A stretch of DNA of 7,235 nt, taken from contig CADCPP010000010.1 in the NCBI GenBank assembly GCA_902803355.1, positions 1 through 7,235 of the forward strand, given 5' to 3'. The first letter of the stretch is position 1. Each line of letters starts with the position of its first letter. The notes under the pieces are model-generated. The model ran no database searches, was not told the DNA's origin, and saw nothing but the letters and a program-made list of their open reading frames with translations. Source of the DNA: an uncultured Lachnospiraceae bacterium (GTDB lineage Bacteria; Bacillota; Clostridia; Lachnospirales; Lachnospiraceae). Positions 1-5,602 of the stretch are shown here, in pieces. The position numbers were made by a program, and so were the translations under genes.

Positions 1-420
1 ACCCACAGCCCCATGTTCCATCAGATGGAAGGCCTGGTGGTGGATGAACACATCACCCTGGGCGATCTGCAGGGCATGCTGGACGAATTTGTCCGTAAGA
101 TCTTCGGACCGCAGGTCAAGACCAGACTGCGTCCGAGTTACTTCCCCTTCACCGAACCGAGCGCCGAAGTGGACGTTTCCTGCTTCCAGTGCGGCGGCAA
201 GGGCTGCAGTCTCTGCAAGCATACCGGCTGGATCGAGATCCTGGGCAGCGGTATCGTGCACCACAGCGTACTGGAATCCTGTGGCATCGATCCGGAGAAG
301 TATTCCGGCTTTGCCTTCGGGATCGGCATTGAGCGGATCGCTATGCTGAAGTACGGTATCGGCAATATCGGCCTGTTTTTCGACAACGACCTGCGCTTCC
401 TGCGGCAGTTCAAAGACTAA
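1..420 (+). CDS. pheS: Phenylalanyl-tRNA synthetase alpha subunit, 3' part
   Basis: This is the C-terminal 139 residues of PheRS alpha; the start lies before the window and the frame is open from base 1. PheRS alpha carries the class II catalytic core that activates phenylalanine and charges tRNA-Phe, in the cytoplasm, as an alpha2-beta2 complex with PheT. Visible marks are the end of motif 2 (THSPMFHQMEGLVV, from base 1), a four-cysteine knuckle CxxC-x4-CxxC (bases 181-216), and motif 3, GFAFGIGIERIAML (about bases 307-348), with the catalytic-fold arginine. The protein ends in the family-typical LRFLRQF. Near the end, GIGNIGLFFDNDLRF differs slightly from the more usual GIDDIRLF. pheT follows after a 15-nt gap, so the two are almost certainly cotranscribed. 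The identification is secure; only the partial length limits it. Confidence 0.97.
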   Translation, partial: THSPMFHQMEGLVVDEHITLGDLQGMLDEFVRKIFGPQVKTRLRPSYFPFTEPSAEVDVSCFQCGGKGCSLCKHTGWIEILGSGIVHHSVLESCGIDPEKYSGFAFGIGIERIAMLKYGIGNIGLFFDNDLRFLRQFKD

Positions 421-435
421 AAGGAGGAAAATGCC

Positions 436-2853
436 ATGAAAGTCCCTTTCAGCTGGTTGAAGGAATATGTTGATATCGATGTTTCGGTGGAGGAACTTGA
501 GGAAAAACTCTTTGGCTGCGGCTTCGAAGTGGAGGAACTGATCCGCCTTGATGCCGAGATCAGCCACGTAGTGGTTGGCGTTGTCACGGAGTGTGAACCC
601 ATTGAGGGAACGCATCTGCACCTGTGCAAGGTGGACTGCGGAGAGTACGGAAAGGATATCCAGATCTGCACCGGCGCGGATAATGTCTATGTGGGCATGC
701 ATACCCCGGCGGCGCTGGACGGCTCCACACTGCCCGGCGGCGTGACCATCAAGGCAAAGCCGCTGCGCGGCATCCCGTCCGCAGGCATGCTCTGCTCCGG
801 CGAGGAGCTGGGCCTGAATGACGACCTATTCCCCGGCGCGGAATACTACGGTCTGCTGGATCTGCCGAAGGATACCGTGCCCGGCGCGGACATCGCTCCT
901 GTTGTCGGCCTTGATGAAGTCATTTTTGATATCTCCATCACGGCGAACCGTCCGGACTGCCAGTCCATCCTCGGCATGGCGCGCGAGGTGGCGGCCATCC
1001 TGAATAAGCCGCTGAAGATGCCGGCAACAGACTGGAAGGTGCGCGGCGCTTCCGTTCCCGGCTTTTCCATTCATGTGGAGGCGCCGGATCTCTGCCCGCG
1101 CTATCTGGGCCACCAGGTGCGGAATCTGCGCATTGCGCAGAGCCCCCGCTGGATGAGAAGAAGCCTTGCGCTTTGCGGTCTGCGCAGCATCAGCAATATC
1201 GTGGACATCACGAATTATGTCATGCTGGAGATCGGGCAGCCCATGCACGCCTTTGACCGCGAGACACTGGAAAGCAGCGAGATCATCGTGCGGCGCGCGA
1301 AAGAAAATGAAGGCATCACCACCCTGGACGGCAAGGAATTCAGACTCGGGCCGGAGAATCTGGTCATCTGCGACGGCGAAAAGCCCGTGGCACTGGCTGG
1401 CGTGATGGGCGGCCTGAACAGTGAGATCACGGAAAACACCCGGGAACTGCTCTTTGAAGCGGCCAAATTCGCGCGCGACAGCGTGCGGAAGACCGCCAGA
1501 AGCCTGGGACAGAATACGGACTCCTCAAGCCATTTCGAAAAGGGGATCTGCGAGTATACCGTAGAGCTCGGTATGGACCGCGCCCTGCATCTGATCGACG
1601 AACTGGACTGCGGCGACATAGCCCCGGACCGCTACGACTGCGATGCCGGCCAGCCGAAGGAAGGAAAGACCTTCACCGCCTCTCTGTCCCGCATCAATGC
1701 CATCCTGGGCATCGAGGTGCCGGAGGAGACGGCGCTCGATATCCTGAGCAGGCTTCAGTTTGCCGTACGGAAGGAGGGCGATCTGCTTACGGTCACCGCG
1801 CCGCGCTACCGCGAGGACATCGAAGTGGGCGAGCCGGATCTTGCAGAAGAGATCATCCGCATGTACGGCTTTGGGCATATCACGCCTACTTTCCTGACTG
1901 CCTCGACTGTGACCAACGGTGGCCGCCGTCCGGAGCAGAAGCTGGCGGACCGCGTGAAGAACTCGCTCTGTGCGCAGGGCTTCAACGAGGCCATGACCAT
2001 GAGCTTCTATGCCGATGAAGATCTGGATGCCTTCCATTTCGCGAAAGATGCCCCGGAGCGGAACGCGGTGCGCATCGTCAACCCCATCAATGCGAACTAT
2101 ACCATCATGCGGACGATTCTTGCGCCCTGCCTGCTGAAGGCAGTCGTGGGCAATCTGAAGAAGGATAATGACGAGGGACGCCTGTTCGAGCTGGCAAACG
2201 TCTATTTCCCCAGAGAGATCCCCATGACGCAGCTTCCGGAGGAAAAACAGCATCTCGGGCTTGCCGTGTTCGGCGCGGATGAGGATTTCTTCTCCGTAAA
2301 GGGCGCCCTGGAAGGTCTGGCGGAAGATATGGGACTTCGCTTTTCGTATGAGCGCGCGGAGGACGTGCCGTATCTTCATCCCGGCATTGCCGCCTATGTG
2401 CTCTGCGAAGGCGAGAGGATCGGCTGTTTTGGAAAACTTTCCAATCAGATGACGAAAGAACTGGATCTTCCGAAGGACAGCAAGGAAAAATATAAGATAT
2501 TCCTGGGTGAGCTGGATTATGAGAAACTTGCGGCTCACATCCCGGCGCAGCTAAGGTACAGACCCATTCCGGAGCTGCCGGATGTCACGCGCGATCTGTC
2601 TCTGGTCGTGAAGGAAGAAACGACCTGCGGCGAGATCGAGGACGAGATCCGCAAAGCCTGCCCGCAGGTGACGAAGATCGAACTCTTTGACATCTACCGC
2701 GGCATTCAGGTGGGACCGGGACGAAAGAGCATGTCGTTCAAGATCTCCATCAGCCAGGGATCCGAGGCGGTCAGCGCGGAAGACGAAGCCCGCATGATCA
2801 AGAAGATCCTGGGCAACCTGAAATATCGCCTGGGCATTGAGATCAGAGGATAA
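436..2853 (+). CDS. pheT: Phenylalanyl-tRNA synthetase beta subunit
   Basis: This 805-residue protein has the usual full length of bacterial PheRS beta, the tRNA-binding and editing partner of PheS. The domains in order are: an N-terminal segment; an OB-fold tRNA-binding domain (about residues 44-150, with ICTGADNV and GMLCSGEELGL); the B3/B4 editing domain (about 210-385); the B5 domain (about 411-482, ending in EEIIRMYGFGHI); a catalytic-like core; and a C-terminal ferredoxin-fold anticodon-binding domain (about 707-805, starting YRPIPELPDVTRDLS). Editing-site residues are present: GQPMHAFD with His271 and SEIT with Glu330, so hydrolysis of mischarged Tyr-tRNA-Phe is expected to be intact. 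One oddity is SSSHFEKGIC near residue 366, where the family usually has RFE(R/K)G(V/I)D. The ATG at 436 is chosen because AAGGAGG (421-427) sits 8 nt upstream; the nearer ATG at 431 is out of frame. No convincing terminator follows the stop. Confidence 0.98.
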   Translation: MKVPFSWLKEYVDIDVSVEELEEKLFGCGFEVEELIRLDAEISHVVVGVVTECEPIEGTHLHLCKVDCGEYGKDIQICTGADNVYVGMHTPAALDGSTLPGGVTIKAKPLRGIPSAGMLCSGEELGLNDDLFPGAEYYGLLDLPKDTVPGADIAPVVGLDEVIFDISITANRPDCQSILGMAREVAAILNKPLKMPATDWKVRGASVPGFSIHVEAPDLCPRYLGHQVRNLRIAQSPRWMRRSLALCGLRSISNIVDITNYVMLEIGQPMHAFDRETLESSEIIVRRAKENEGITTLDGKEFRLGPENLVICDGEKPVALAGVMGGLNSEITENTRELLFEAAKFARDSVRKTARSLGQNTDSSSHFEKGICEYTVELGMDRALHLIDELDCGDIAPDRYDCDAGQPKEGKTFTASLSRINAILGIEVPEETALDILSRLQFAVRKEGDLLTVTAPRYREDIEVGEPDLAEEIIRMYGFGHITPTFLTASTVTNGGRRPEQKLADRVKNSLCAQGFNEAMTMSFYADEDLDAFHFAKDAPERNAVRIVNPINANYTIMRTILAPCLLKAVVGNLKKDNDEGRLFELANVYFPREIPMTQLPEEKQHLGLAVFGADEDFFSVKGALEGLAEDMGLRFSYERAEDVPYLHPGIAAYVLCEGERIGCFGKLSNQMTKELDLPKDSKEKYKIFLGELDYEKLAAHIPAQLRYRPIPELPDVTRDLSLVVKEETTCGEIEDEIRKACPQVTKIELFDIYRGIQVGPGRKSMSFKISISQGSEAVSAEDEARMIKKILGNLKYRLGIEIRG

Positions 2854-2924
2854 AGCCTTCTGTAAAGATGCTGCCGCAGCGGCGTGCAGGGACAAAAGCT
2901 GTTTGATCAAATTTAAAAAAACAC

Positions 2925-2953
2925 TTGCATTTCGGAAAACGGAATGGTACACT
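2925..2953 (+). promoter_or_regulatory. Promoter for secG (and possibly smpB)
   Basis: A weak -35 hexamer TTGCAT (2925-2930) is followed after 17 bp by TACACT (2948-2953), with TGG directly before it, giving an extended -10 of TGn type. An AT-rich run precedes the -35. It lies in the 132-bp gap between pheT and secG, and transcription would begin about 25 nt before the secG start. The call rests on pattern matching; the extended -10 and 17-bp spacer make it likely despite the poor -35. Confidence 0.6.
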
Positions 2954-2985
2954 ATACGGGCACATCTTTGAGGAGGTTGCTTGTT

Positions 2986-3228
2986 ATGCAGGTTGTTATC
3001 ACAATTTTATCCATATTACTGGTGATCGACAGTATTGCCTTGATCGTTCTGGTGATGCTTCAGGAAGGCGATGAAAGAGGTCTTTCCAGCAGCATCGCAG
3101 GCGGCTTTACCGACAGCTATGCAGCCCGTAACGCGGGACGCACGAAGGAGGGTCAGCTGAAAAAGTATACCCGGATCTGCCTTGCGGTATTCCTGGTCTT
3201 TGCGCTGGCCATCAATATTCTGCAGTAA
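2986..3228 (+). CDS. secG: Protein translocase subunit SecG
   Basis: This small protein of 80 residues matches the usual SecG size. SecG is the accessory subunit of the SecYEG channel in the cytoplasmic membrane and helps preproteins cross during the SecA cycle. It has two hydrophobic segments (about residues 2-24 and 61-79). Between them is a polar, glycine-rich loop beginning with the conserved VLMQEG-type junction (VMLQEGDERGLSSSIAGG). The ATG at 2986 is preferred over an upstream in-frame GTG-like start, because TGAGGAGG (2969-2976) is placed 9 nt before it and the resulting protein begins directly with the first membrane segment. It has its own upstream promoter and is followed by a strong hairpin, then smpB. 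In many relatives an RNase R gene (rnr) lies between secG and smpB; here it is absent. The identification is secure from topology, loop motif and context. Confidence 0.93.
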   Translation: MQVVITILSILLVIDSIALIVLVMLQEGDERGLSSSIAGGFTDSYAARNAGRTKEGQLKKYTRICLAVFLVFALAINILQ

Positions 3229-3239
3229 GTGCCGCGGTG

Positions 3240-3275
3240 AAGAAGGTGCATGGCAAGCCATGCACCTTCTTTCTG
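3240..3275 (+). terminator. Perfect hairpin between secG and smpB, probable intrinsic terminator or attenuator
   Basis: A 15-bp perfect inverted repeat (arms 3240-3254 and 3257-3271, arm AAGAAGGTGCATGGC) has only AA between the arms, so the real loop is about 4 nt. It is followed by a mixed T-rich tail (TTCTTTCTGTCT) rather than a clean T run. It starts 11 nt after the secG stop and ends 9 nt before the AGGAGG of smpB. Termination may be partial, letting some transcripts continue into smpB, for which I see no separate promoter in this gap. Confidence 0.7.
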
Positions 3276-3294
3276 TCTACAGGAGGAAAAGATT

Positions 3295-3762
3295 ATGGCG
3301 AAAGGCACAGAGATCAGGCTGATCGCGCAGAATAAAAAAGCCTATCACGACTATTTCATTGACGATACCTATGAGGCGGGCATTTCCCTTGTCGGAACGG
3401 AGGTCAAGTCTCTCCGCATGGGCAAGTGCAGTCTGAAGGAGTCCTATATCGATGAAAAAGGCGGTGAGCTGTTTATCGTCGGTATGCATATCAGCCCCTA
3501 TGAGAAGGGAAATATCTTCAACCGTGATCCGCTGCGCGTGCGGAGGCTTCTGCTGCACGACTACGAGATCCGCAAGCTGTCTTCGCAGGTCAAGGTCAAG
3601 GGCTATACCATCGTTCCCTTAAAAGTCTACTTTAAGGGGCAGCTGGTGAAGGTGGAGATCGGGCTGGCCAAAGGCAAGAAGCTCTACGATAAGCGCGAGA
3701 CCATCGCAAAGCGCGATGCGGACCGCGAAGCCAGACGGGAAGTCAAGGAAGAGATGCGCTGA
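3295..3762 (+). CDS. smpB: SsrA-binding protein SmpB (trans-translation)
   Basis: This 155-residue protein has the usual SmpB length. SmpB binds tmRNA (SsrA) and delivers it to stalled ribosomes, so that the nascent peptide is tagged for proteolysis and the ribosome is freed. Signature stretches are present throughout: DYFIDDTYEAGISLVGTEVKSLR (about residues 19-41), a variant of KxSLKxSY, GMHISPYEKGNIFNRDPLRVRRLLL, GYTIVPLKVYFK, and VEIGLAKGKKLYDKRE. They are followed by the basic tail RDADREARREVKEEMR, which enters the mRNA channel. The ATG at 3295 is used because AGGAGG (3281-3286) stands 8 nt upstream; an in-frame extension back to 3250 would start inside the terminator-like hairpin and is not credible. 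No ssrA gene is visible in the short space downstream. The gene is followed by a strong intrinsic terminator. Confidence 0.98.
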   Translation: MAKGTEIRLIAQNKKAYHDYFIDDTYEAGISLVGTEVKSLRMGKCSLKESYIDEKGGELFIVGMHISPYEKGNIFNRDPLRVRRLLLHDYEIRKLSSQVKVKGYTIVPLKVYFKGQLVKVEIGLAKGKKLYDKRETIAKRDADREARREVKEEMR

Positions 3763-3772
3763 GAGGCCTGGT

Positions 3773-3798
3773 AAAGGACGCGGTCTGCGTCCTTTTTT
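3773..3798 (+). terminator. Intrinsic terminator after smpB
   Basis: A GC-rich 9-bp stem (arms 3773-3781 and 3787-3795, AAAGGACGC paired with GCGTCCTTT) has a 5-nt loop GGTCT and a run of six T (3793-3798). It begins 10 nt after the smpB stop and closes the secG-smpB transcript before the promoter of the next gene. Confidence 0.93.
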
Positions 3799-3810
3799 CG
3801 TGGAAGGGAC

Positions 3811-3840
3811 TTGTGTTTTCCCTGCATGAAAGCGTATAAT
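3811..3840 (+). promoter_or_regulatory. Promoter for the BirA-like gene
   Basis: A perfect -10 box TATAAT (3835-3840) is preceded at 18 bp by a weak -35, TTGTGT (3811-3816). It sits between the smpB terminator and the BirA-like start at 3876, giving a leader of roughly 30 nt. No BirA-type palindrome is visible around it, so autoregulation through the operator type seen at bioY is not evident here. Confidence 0.6.
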
Positions 3841-3875
3841 CAAGGCAGAAACAGGGAAAAGATAAGGTGCGGATC

Positions 3876-4580
3876 ATGAAAACAAAAGAAGTCGTGTTAT
3901 CGATCCTGGAACAGAAGAAGAATACGTACGTCTCCGGTCACGCGATCTCGGAGGCAGCCCATGTTTCGCGGACGGCGGTCTGGAAGGCAGTGGAAGAGCT
4001 TCGCCGCGCGGGCTACGAGATCGATTCGGCTCCGAAGAGGGGATACCGGCTCGCGGAAGGAAGCGATGTGATCTCTGCCGAAGGGATCGCGGTCTGCCTG
4101 AGCCATAAAGTTCTGGCAGAGCGGATCGTGGTCTTTGATGAGCTGGAATCGACGAATCTGACCGCCAAGCTGAATGTGATCAGCGGCATGACGGGCAAGA
4201 GCGTGATCATCGCGAGACGTCAGAGCGCAGGAACGGGGCACGGAAAAACGGAATATCACTCTCCGGAAGGCGGCATCTATCTGAGCCTGATCAAGGAACC
4301 GCAGAGGGAAGAGCCGCGCCTTAAGGCGGCAGATATCGGCAGGACGGTGTCCGCTGTGATCGCCGGGGAAAGTGGAAAAGAAACACGGCTGGATAAGGCG
4401 ACCAACCGGATCTTTATCGGGCAGCAAAAAGTCTGCGGTGTCCTGACAGAGATCATCGCAGACCTTGAGACCGGAGAAATTTCCGCATATATTATCGGGA
4501 TAGGCATACAGCTTGCGGGGATCAGGAAAAACCGCATGATCGCTGCACTGATCGAAGCCTTTCTGGGCGAGAACGCATAA
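3876..4580 (+). CDS. birA: BirA-like protein: intact winged helix, degenerate biotin-ligase domain
   Basis: This 234-residue BirA homologue is shorter than the usual bifunctional ligase-repressor (about 320). Residues 1-60 form a convincing BirA-type winged helix: VSGHAISEAAHVSRTAVWKAVEELRRAGYEI followed by the wing APKRGYRL. The remainder aligns with the biotin protein ligase domain (VVFDELESTN, IARRQSAG, SPEGGIYLSL, KVCGVLTE), but the key motifs are eroded. The biotinyl-AMP loop GRGRRG is GTGHGK (residues 119-124), KWPND is KATNR (174-178; Lys174 kept), and GIGIN is GIGIQ (Gln212). After that it runs almost directly into RKNRMIAALIEAFLG and stops, so the C-terminal SH3-like domain is missing. 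The frame is clean, so these are substitutions rather than a visible frameshift. The ATG at 3876 follows AAGGTG (3864-3869); GTG at 3867 is an alternative. It converges on bioY. The symbol reflects homology only: I infer a DNA-binding regulator that has probably lost ligase activity. A decaying gene is the main alternative. Confidence 0.8.
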   Translation: MKTKEVVLSILEQKKNTYVSGHAISEAAHVSRTAVWKAVEELRRAGYEIDSAPKRGYRLAEGSDVISAEGIAVCLSHKVLAERIVVFDELESTNLTAKLNVISGMTGKSVIIARRQSAGTGHGKTEYHSPEGGIYLSLIKEPQREEPRLKAADIGRTVSAVIAGESGKETRLDKATNRIFIGQQKVCGVLTEIIADLETGEISAYIIGIGIQLAGIRKNRMIAALIEAFLGENA

Positions 4581-4594
4581 GGCGCACGATCATT

Positions 4595-5158
4595 TTACCG
4601 GTTCAGCTTAAGGACCGGCGTCAGGCGGCGGGAGAGCACAAGAGCAAGTCCCAGCTTGGCAAGATCGGGAAGAATAAACGGGATCACACACCAGGAGAGA
4701 GCGGTAGCCAGACCGATGGCGCCGCTCTGTTTTGCATATACTGTCATGAACCAGAAGGTCCCGAAGGCATAGCAGATGGCAAGACCGAGCAGCAGGGAGA
4801 CGATCTGGGCCCACAGCTTCTTTCCGAAGAGCGATACGGCAAGCCAGTAGATGAGGCCGATGAAAATGAAGCCGACGATATACCCGCCGGTCATGCCGAG
4901 CAGGGTCCCGAGCCCGGCGGTAAACTGGGCAAAGACCGGCAGCCCTACGGCGCCGAGCAGAATGTAGATCAGAACGGAAATGGTTCCGCGCTTTCCGCCA
5001 AGGAGTGACAGCACAAAGAAGACCGCGAAGGTCTGCAGGGTAAAGGGGACCGTAGTGGGAATACTGATCCAGGAACAGATGGCGATCAGGACCGCGCCGA
5101 TGGCAATATAGGCCAGGTCCAGGGTCTTCAGAAAAGGTTTGGTCTTTGAGACACTCAT
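4595..5158 (-). CDS. bioY: Biotin ECF transporter substrate-binding protein BioY
   Basis: This very hydrophobic protein of 187 residues has the usual BioY length. BioY is the S component that binds biotin in the cytoplasmic membrane; it usually works with the shared ECF ATPases and EcfT, none of which are encoded here. About six membrane segments can be drawn. Family signatures are PTTVPFTLQTFAVF (residues 34-47) and LGAVGLPVFAQFTAGLGTLLGMTGGYIVGF (about 68-97; GMTGGY where GPTGGY is common). The start is set at ATG 5158-5156 because AAGGAGA lies just upstream (complement of 5165-5171); a longer frame back to 5254 would run through the promoter and is rejected. The gene stands alone, convergent with the BirA-like gene and divergent from thrS, and has a BirA-type operator over its promoter, so repression by biotin status is expected. 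No terminator is visible beyond its stop. Confidence 0.95.
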   Translation of the reverse strand: MSVSKTKPFLKTLDLAYIAIGAVLIAICSWISIPTTVPFTLQTFAVFFVLSLLGGKRGTISVLIYILLGAVGLPVFAQFTAGLGTLLGMTGGYIVGFIFIGLIYWLAVSLFGKKLWAQIVSLLLGLAICYAFGTFWFMTVYAKQSGAIGLATALSWCVIPFILPDLAKLGLALVLSRRLTPVLKLNR

Positions 5159-5225
5159 AGTCTTTCTCCTTGTTAAAAGCGCAAGAGGGGGAGAACTTGC
5201 CCCGCCGGCTTTCAGATTTGTACAA

Positions 5226-5254
5226 ACGATAACACGGCAGAGACAAAATGTCAA
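5226..5254 (-). promoter_or_regulatory. bioY promoter
   Basis: Read on the minus strand: a perfect -35 TTGACA (complement of 5249-5254), a 17-bp spacer, then TATCGT (complement of 5226-5231) preceded by TGT, an extended -10. Transcription would start near 5219, leaving a leader of about 60 nt before bioY. The -35 hexamer is part of one arm of the palindromic operator at 5247-5280. Confidence 0.8.
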
Positions 5255-5280
5255 CCTGAAAACAGAAAAAGGTTGACAAT
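5247..5280. promoter_or_regulatory. BirA-type biotin operator
   Basis: The inverted repeat is AATGTCAACC (5247-5256), 14 bp, GGTTGACAAT (5271-5280); the 8-bp cores TGTCAACC and GGTTGACA are exact complements and the 10-bp arms have one mismatch. The half-site and the 14-bp spacing resemble the known biotin-repressor operator pattern (TTGTnAACC, spacer, GGTTnACAA), as I recall it from the BirA regulon literature. One arm contains the bioY -35, so a bound repressor would block polymerase. The site lies upstream of both predicted transcription starts and so acts as DNA, not as an RNA hairpin. The other edge ends 10 bp before the thrS -35. Confidence 0.82.
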
Positions 5281-5290
5281 CATCTTTCTC

Positions 5291-5318
5291 TTGACAAGTT
5301 CATAAAATATGCTATGAT
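5291..5318 (+). promoter_or_regulatory. thrS promoter
   Basis: A perfect -35 TTGACA (5291-5296), a 16-bp spacer and TATGAT (5313-5318) preceded by TGC, an extended -10. This is one of the strongest promoter matches in the window. Transcription would begin near 5325, giving a leader of about 280 nt that contains the T-box element. Confidence 0.87.
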
Positions 5319-5324
5319 ACCCGC

Positions 5325-5576
5325 ATAACTGAATACACTCTTAAAGCGTTGAGGAGAAGAGTAAGGCGGAAGCCGCCGTCCAGAGAGAAACGCGTATGCT
5401 GGAAGCGTTTTACGGAGCCCCGTCTGAAGACCATCTCTGAGCGGCCCTAATCCGGCCCGGGTGACGCCGTGATCCGTCAAAAGAAGAGCCCCTTTAAAGG
5501 GGAAACAGGGTGGAACCGCGGGTGAATGACTCGTCCCTGACAGAGACTTGAAAAAGTTTCCGTCAGGGACTTTTTT
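5325..5576 (+). promoter_or_regulatory. T-box riboswitch, threonine-specific
   Basis: This leader senses uncharged tRNA-Thr and opens thrS expression by antitermination. Stem I can be folded: the AGTA motif (5360-5363); helix GGCGG/CCGTC (5365-5369 with 5420-5424); CCGT/ACGG (5376-5379 with 5412-5415); the AG bulge CCAGAGAG; and distal helix AAACGC/GCGTTT capped by a loop with GCTGGAA. The specifier loop, TGAAGACCA, places ACC (5430-5432), a threonine codon, at the expected position, followed by A. Stem III is CCCC/GGGG (5489-5502). The T-box AGGGTGGAACCGCGGG (5507-5522) forms the antiterminator: CAGGG (5506-5510) with CCCTG (5535-5539) and CGGGT (5519-5523) with ACTCG (5529-5533), bulging TGGAACCG to receive the tRNA end. 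TGGA predicts a U discriminator base in the tRNA. The 5' boundary is set by the predicted transcription start. Confidence 0.96.
5533..5576 (+). terminator. T-box regulated terminator before thrS
   Basis: Arms GTCCCTGAC (5533-5541) and GTCAGGGAC (5562-5570) extend, across a single A/C mismatch, into an inner helix GAGACTT/AAGTTTC with a GAAA loop, followed by six T (5571-5576). The 5' arm shares CCCTG with the antiterminator, so the two folds exclude each other: terminator when tRNA-Thr is charged, antiterminator when it is not. Confidence 0.95.
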
Positions 5577-5602
5577 ATGCCTCCCAGAGAAAGGAGAAAA
5601 AT

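Noticed and set aside
1525..2538. Open frame of 337 codons on the minus strand inside pheT
   Set aside because: It is fully antisense to well-conserved PheT domains, with no ribosome-binding site or recognisable motif; a shadow frame.
2869..2888. Possible hairpin after pheT (GCCG/CGGC with flanking TGC/GCA)
   Set aside because: The stem is short, interrupted, and has no T run, so I do not call it a terminator.
3250..3294. Longer smpB start at 3250
   Set aside because: That start falls within the hairpin and lacks a ribosome-binding site, and the added residues do not resemble SmpB; 3295 has AGGAGG at proper spacing.
3763..3866. An ssrA (tmRNA) gene next to smpB
   Set aside because: The gap is about 100 bp and is filled by a terminator and a promoter, too short for tmRNA.
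3876..4580. Frameshift as the cause of the odd BirA motifs
   Set aside because: Conserved residues flank every altered motif in the same frame, so the changes are substitutions and a C-terminal loss rather than an out-of-frame stretch.
4597..4616. CCGGT/ACCGG inverted repeat near the bioY stop, as a possible bidirectional terminator
   Set aside because: Only 5 bp with a 10-nt loop, inside bioY coding sequence, and no adequate T run on either strand.
5159..5254. Upstream extension of bioY to a start at 5254
   Set aside because: It would translate across the bioY promoter; the ATG at 5158 has its own AAGGAGA and begins a typical BioY N-terminus.
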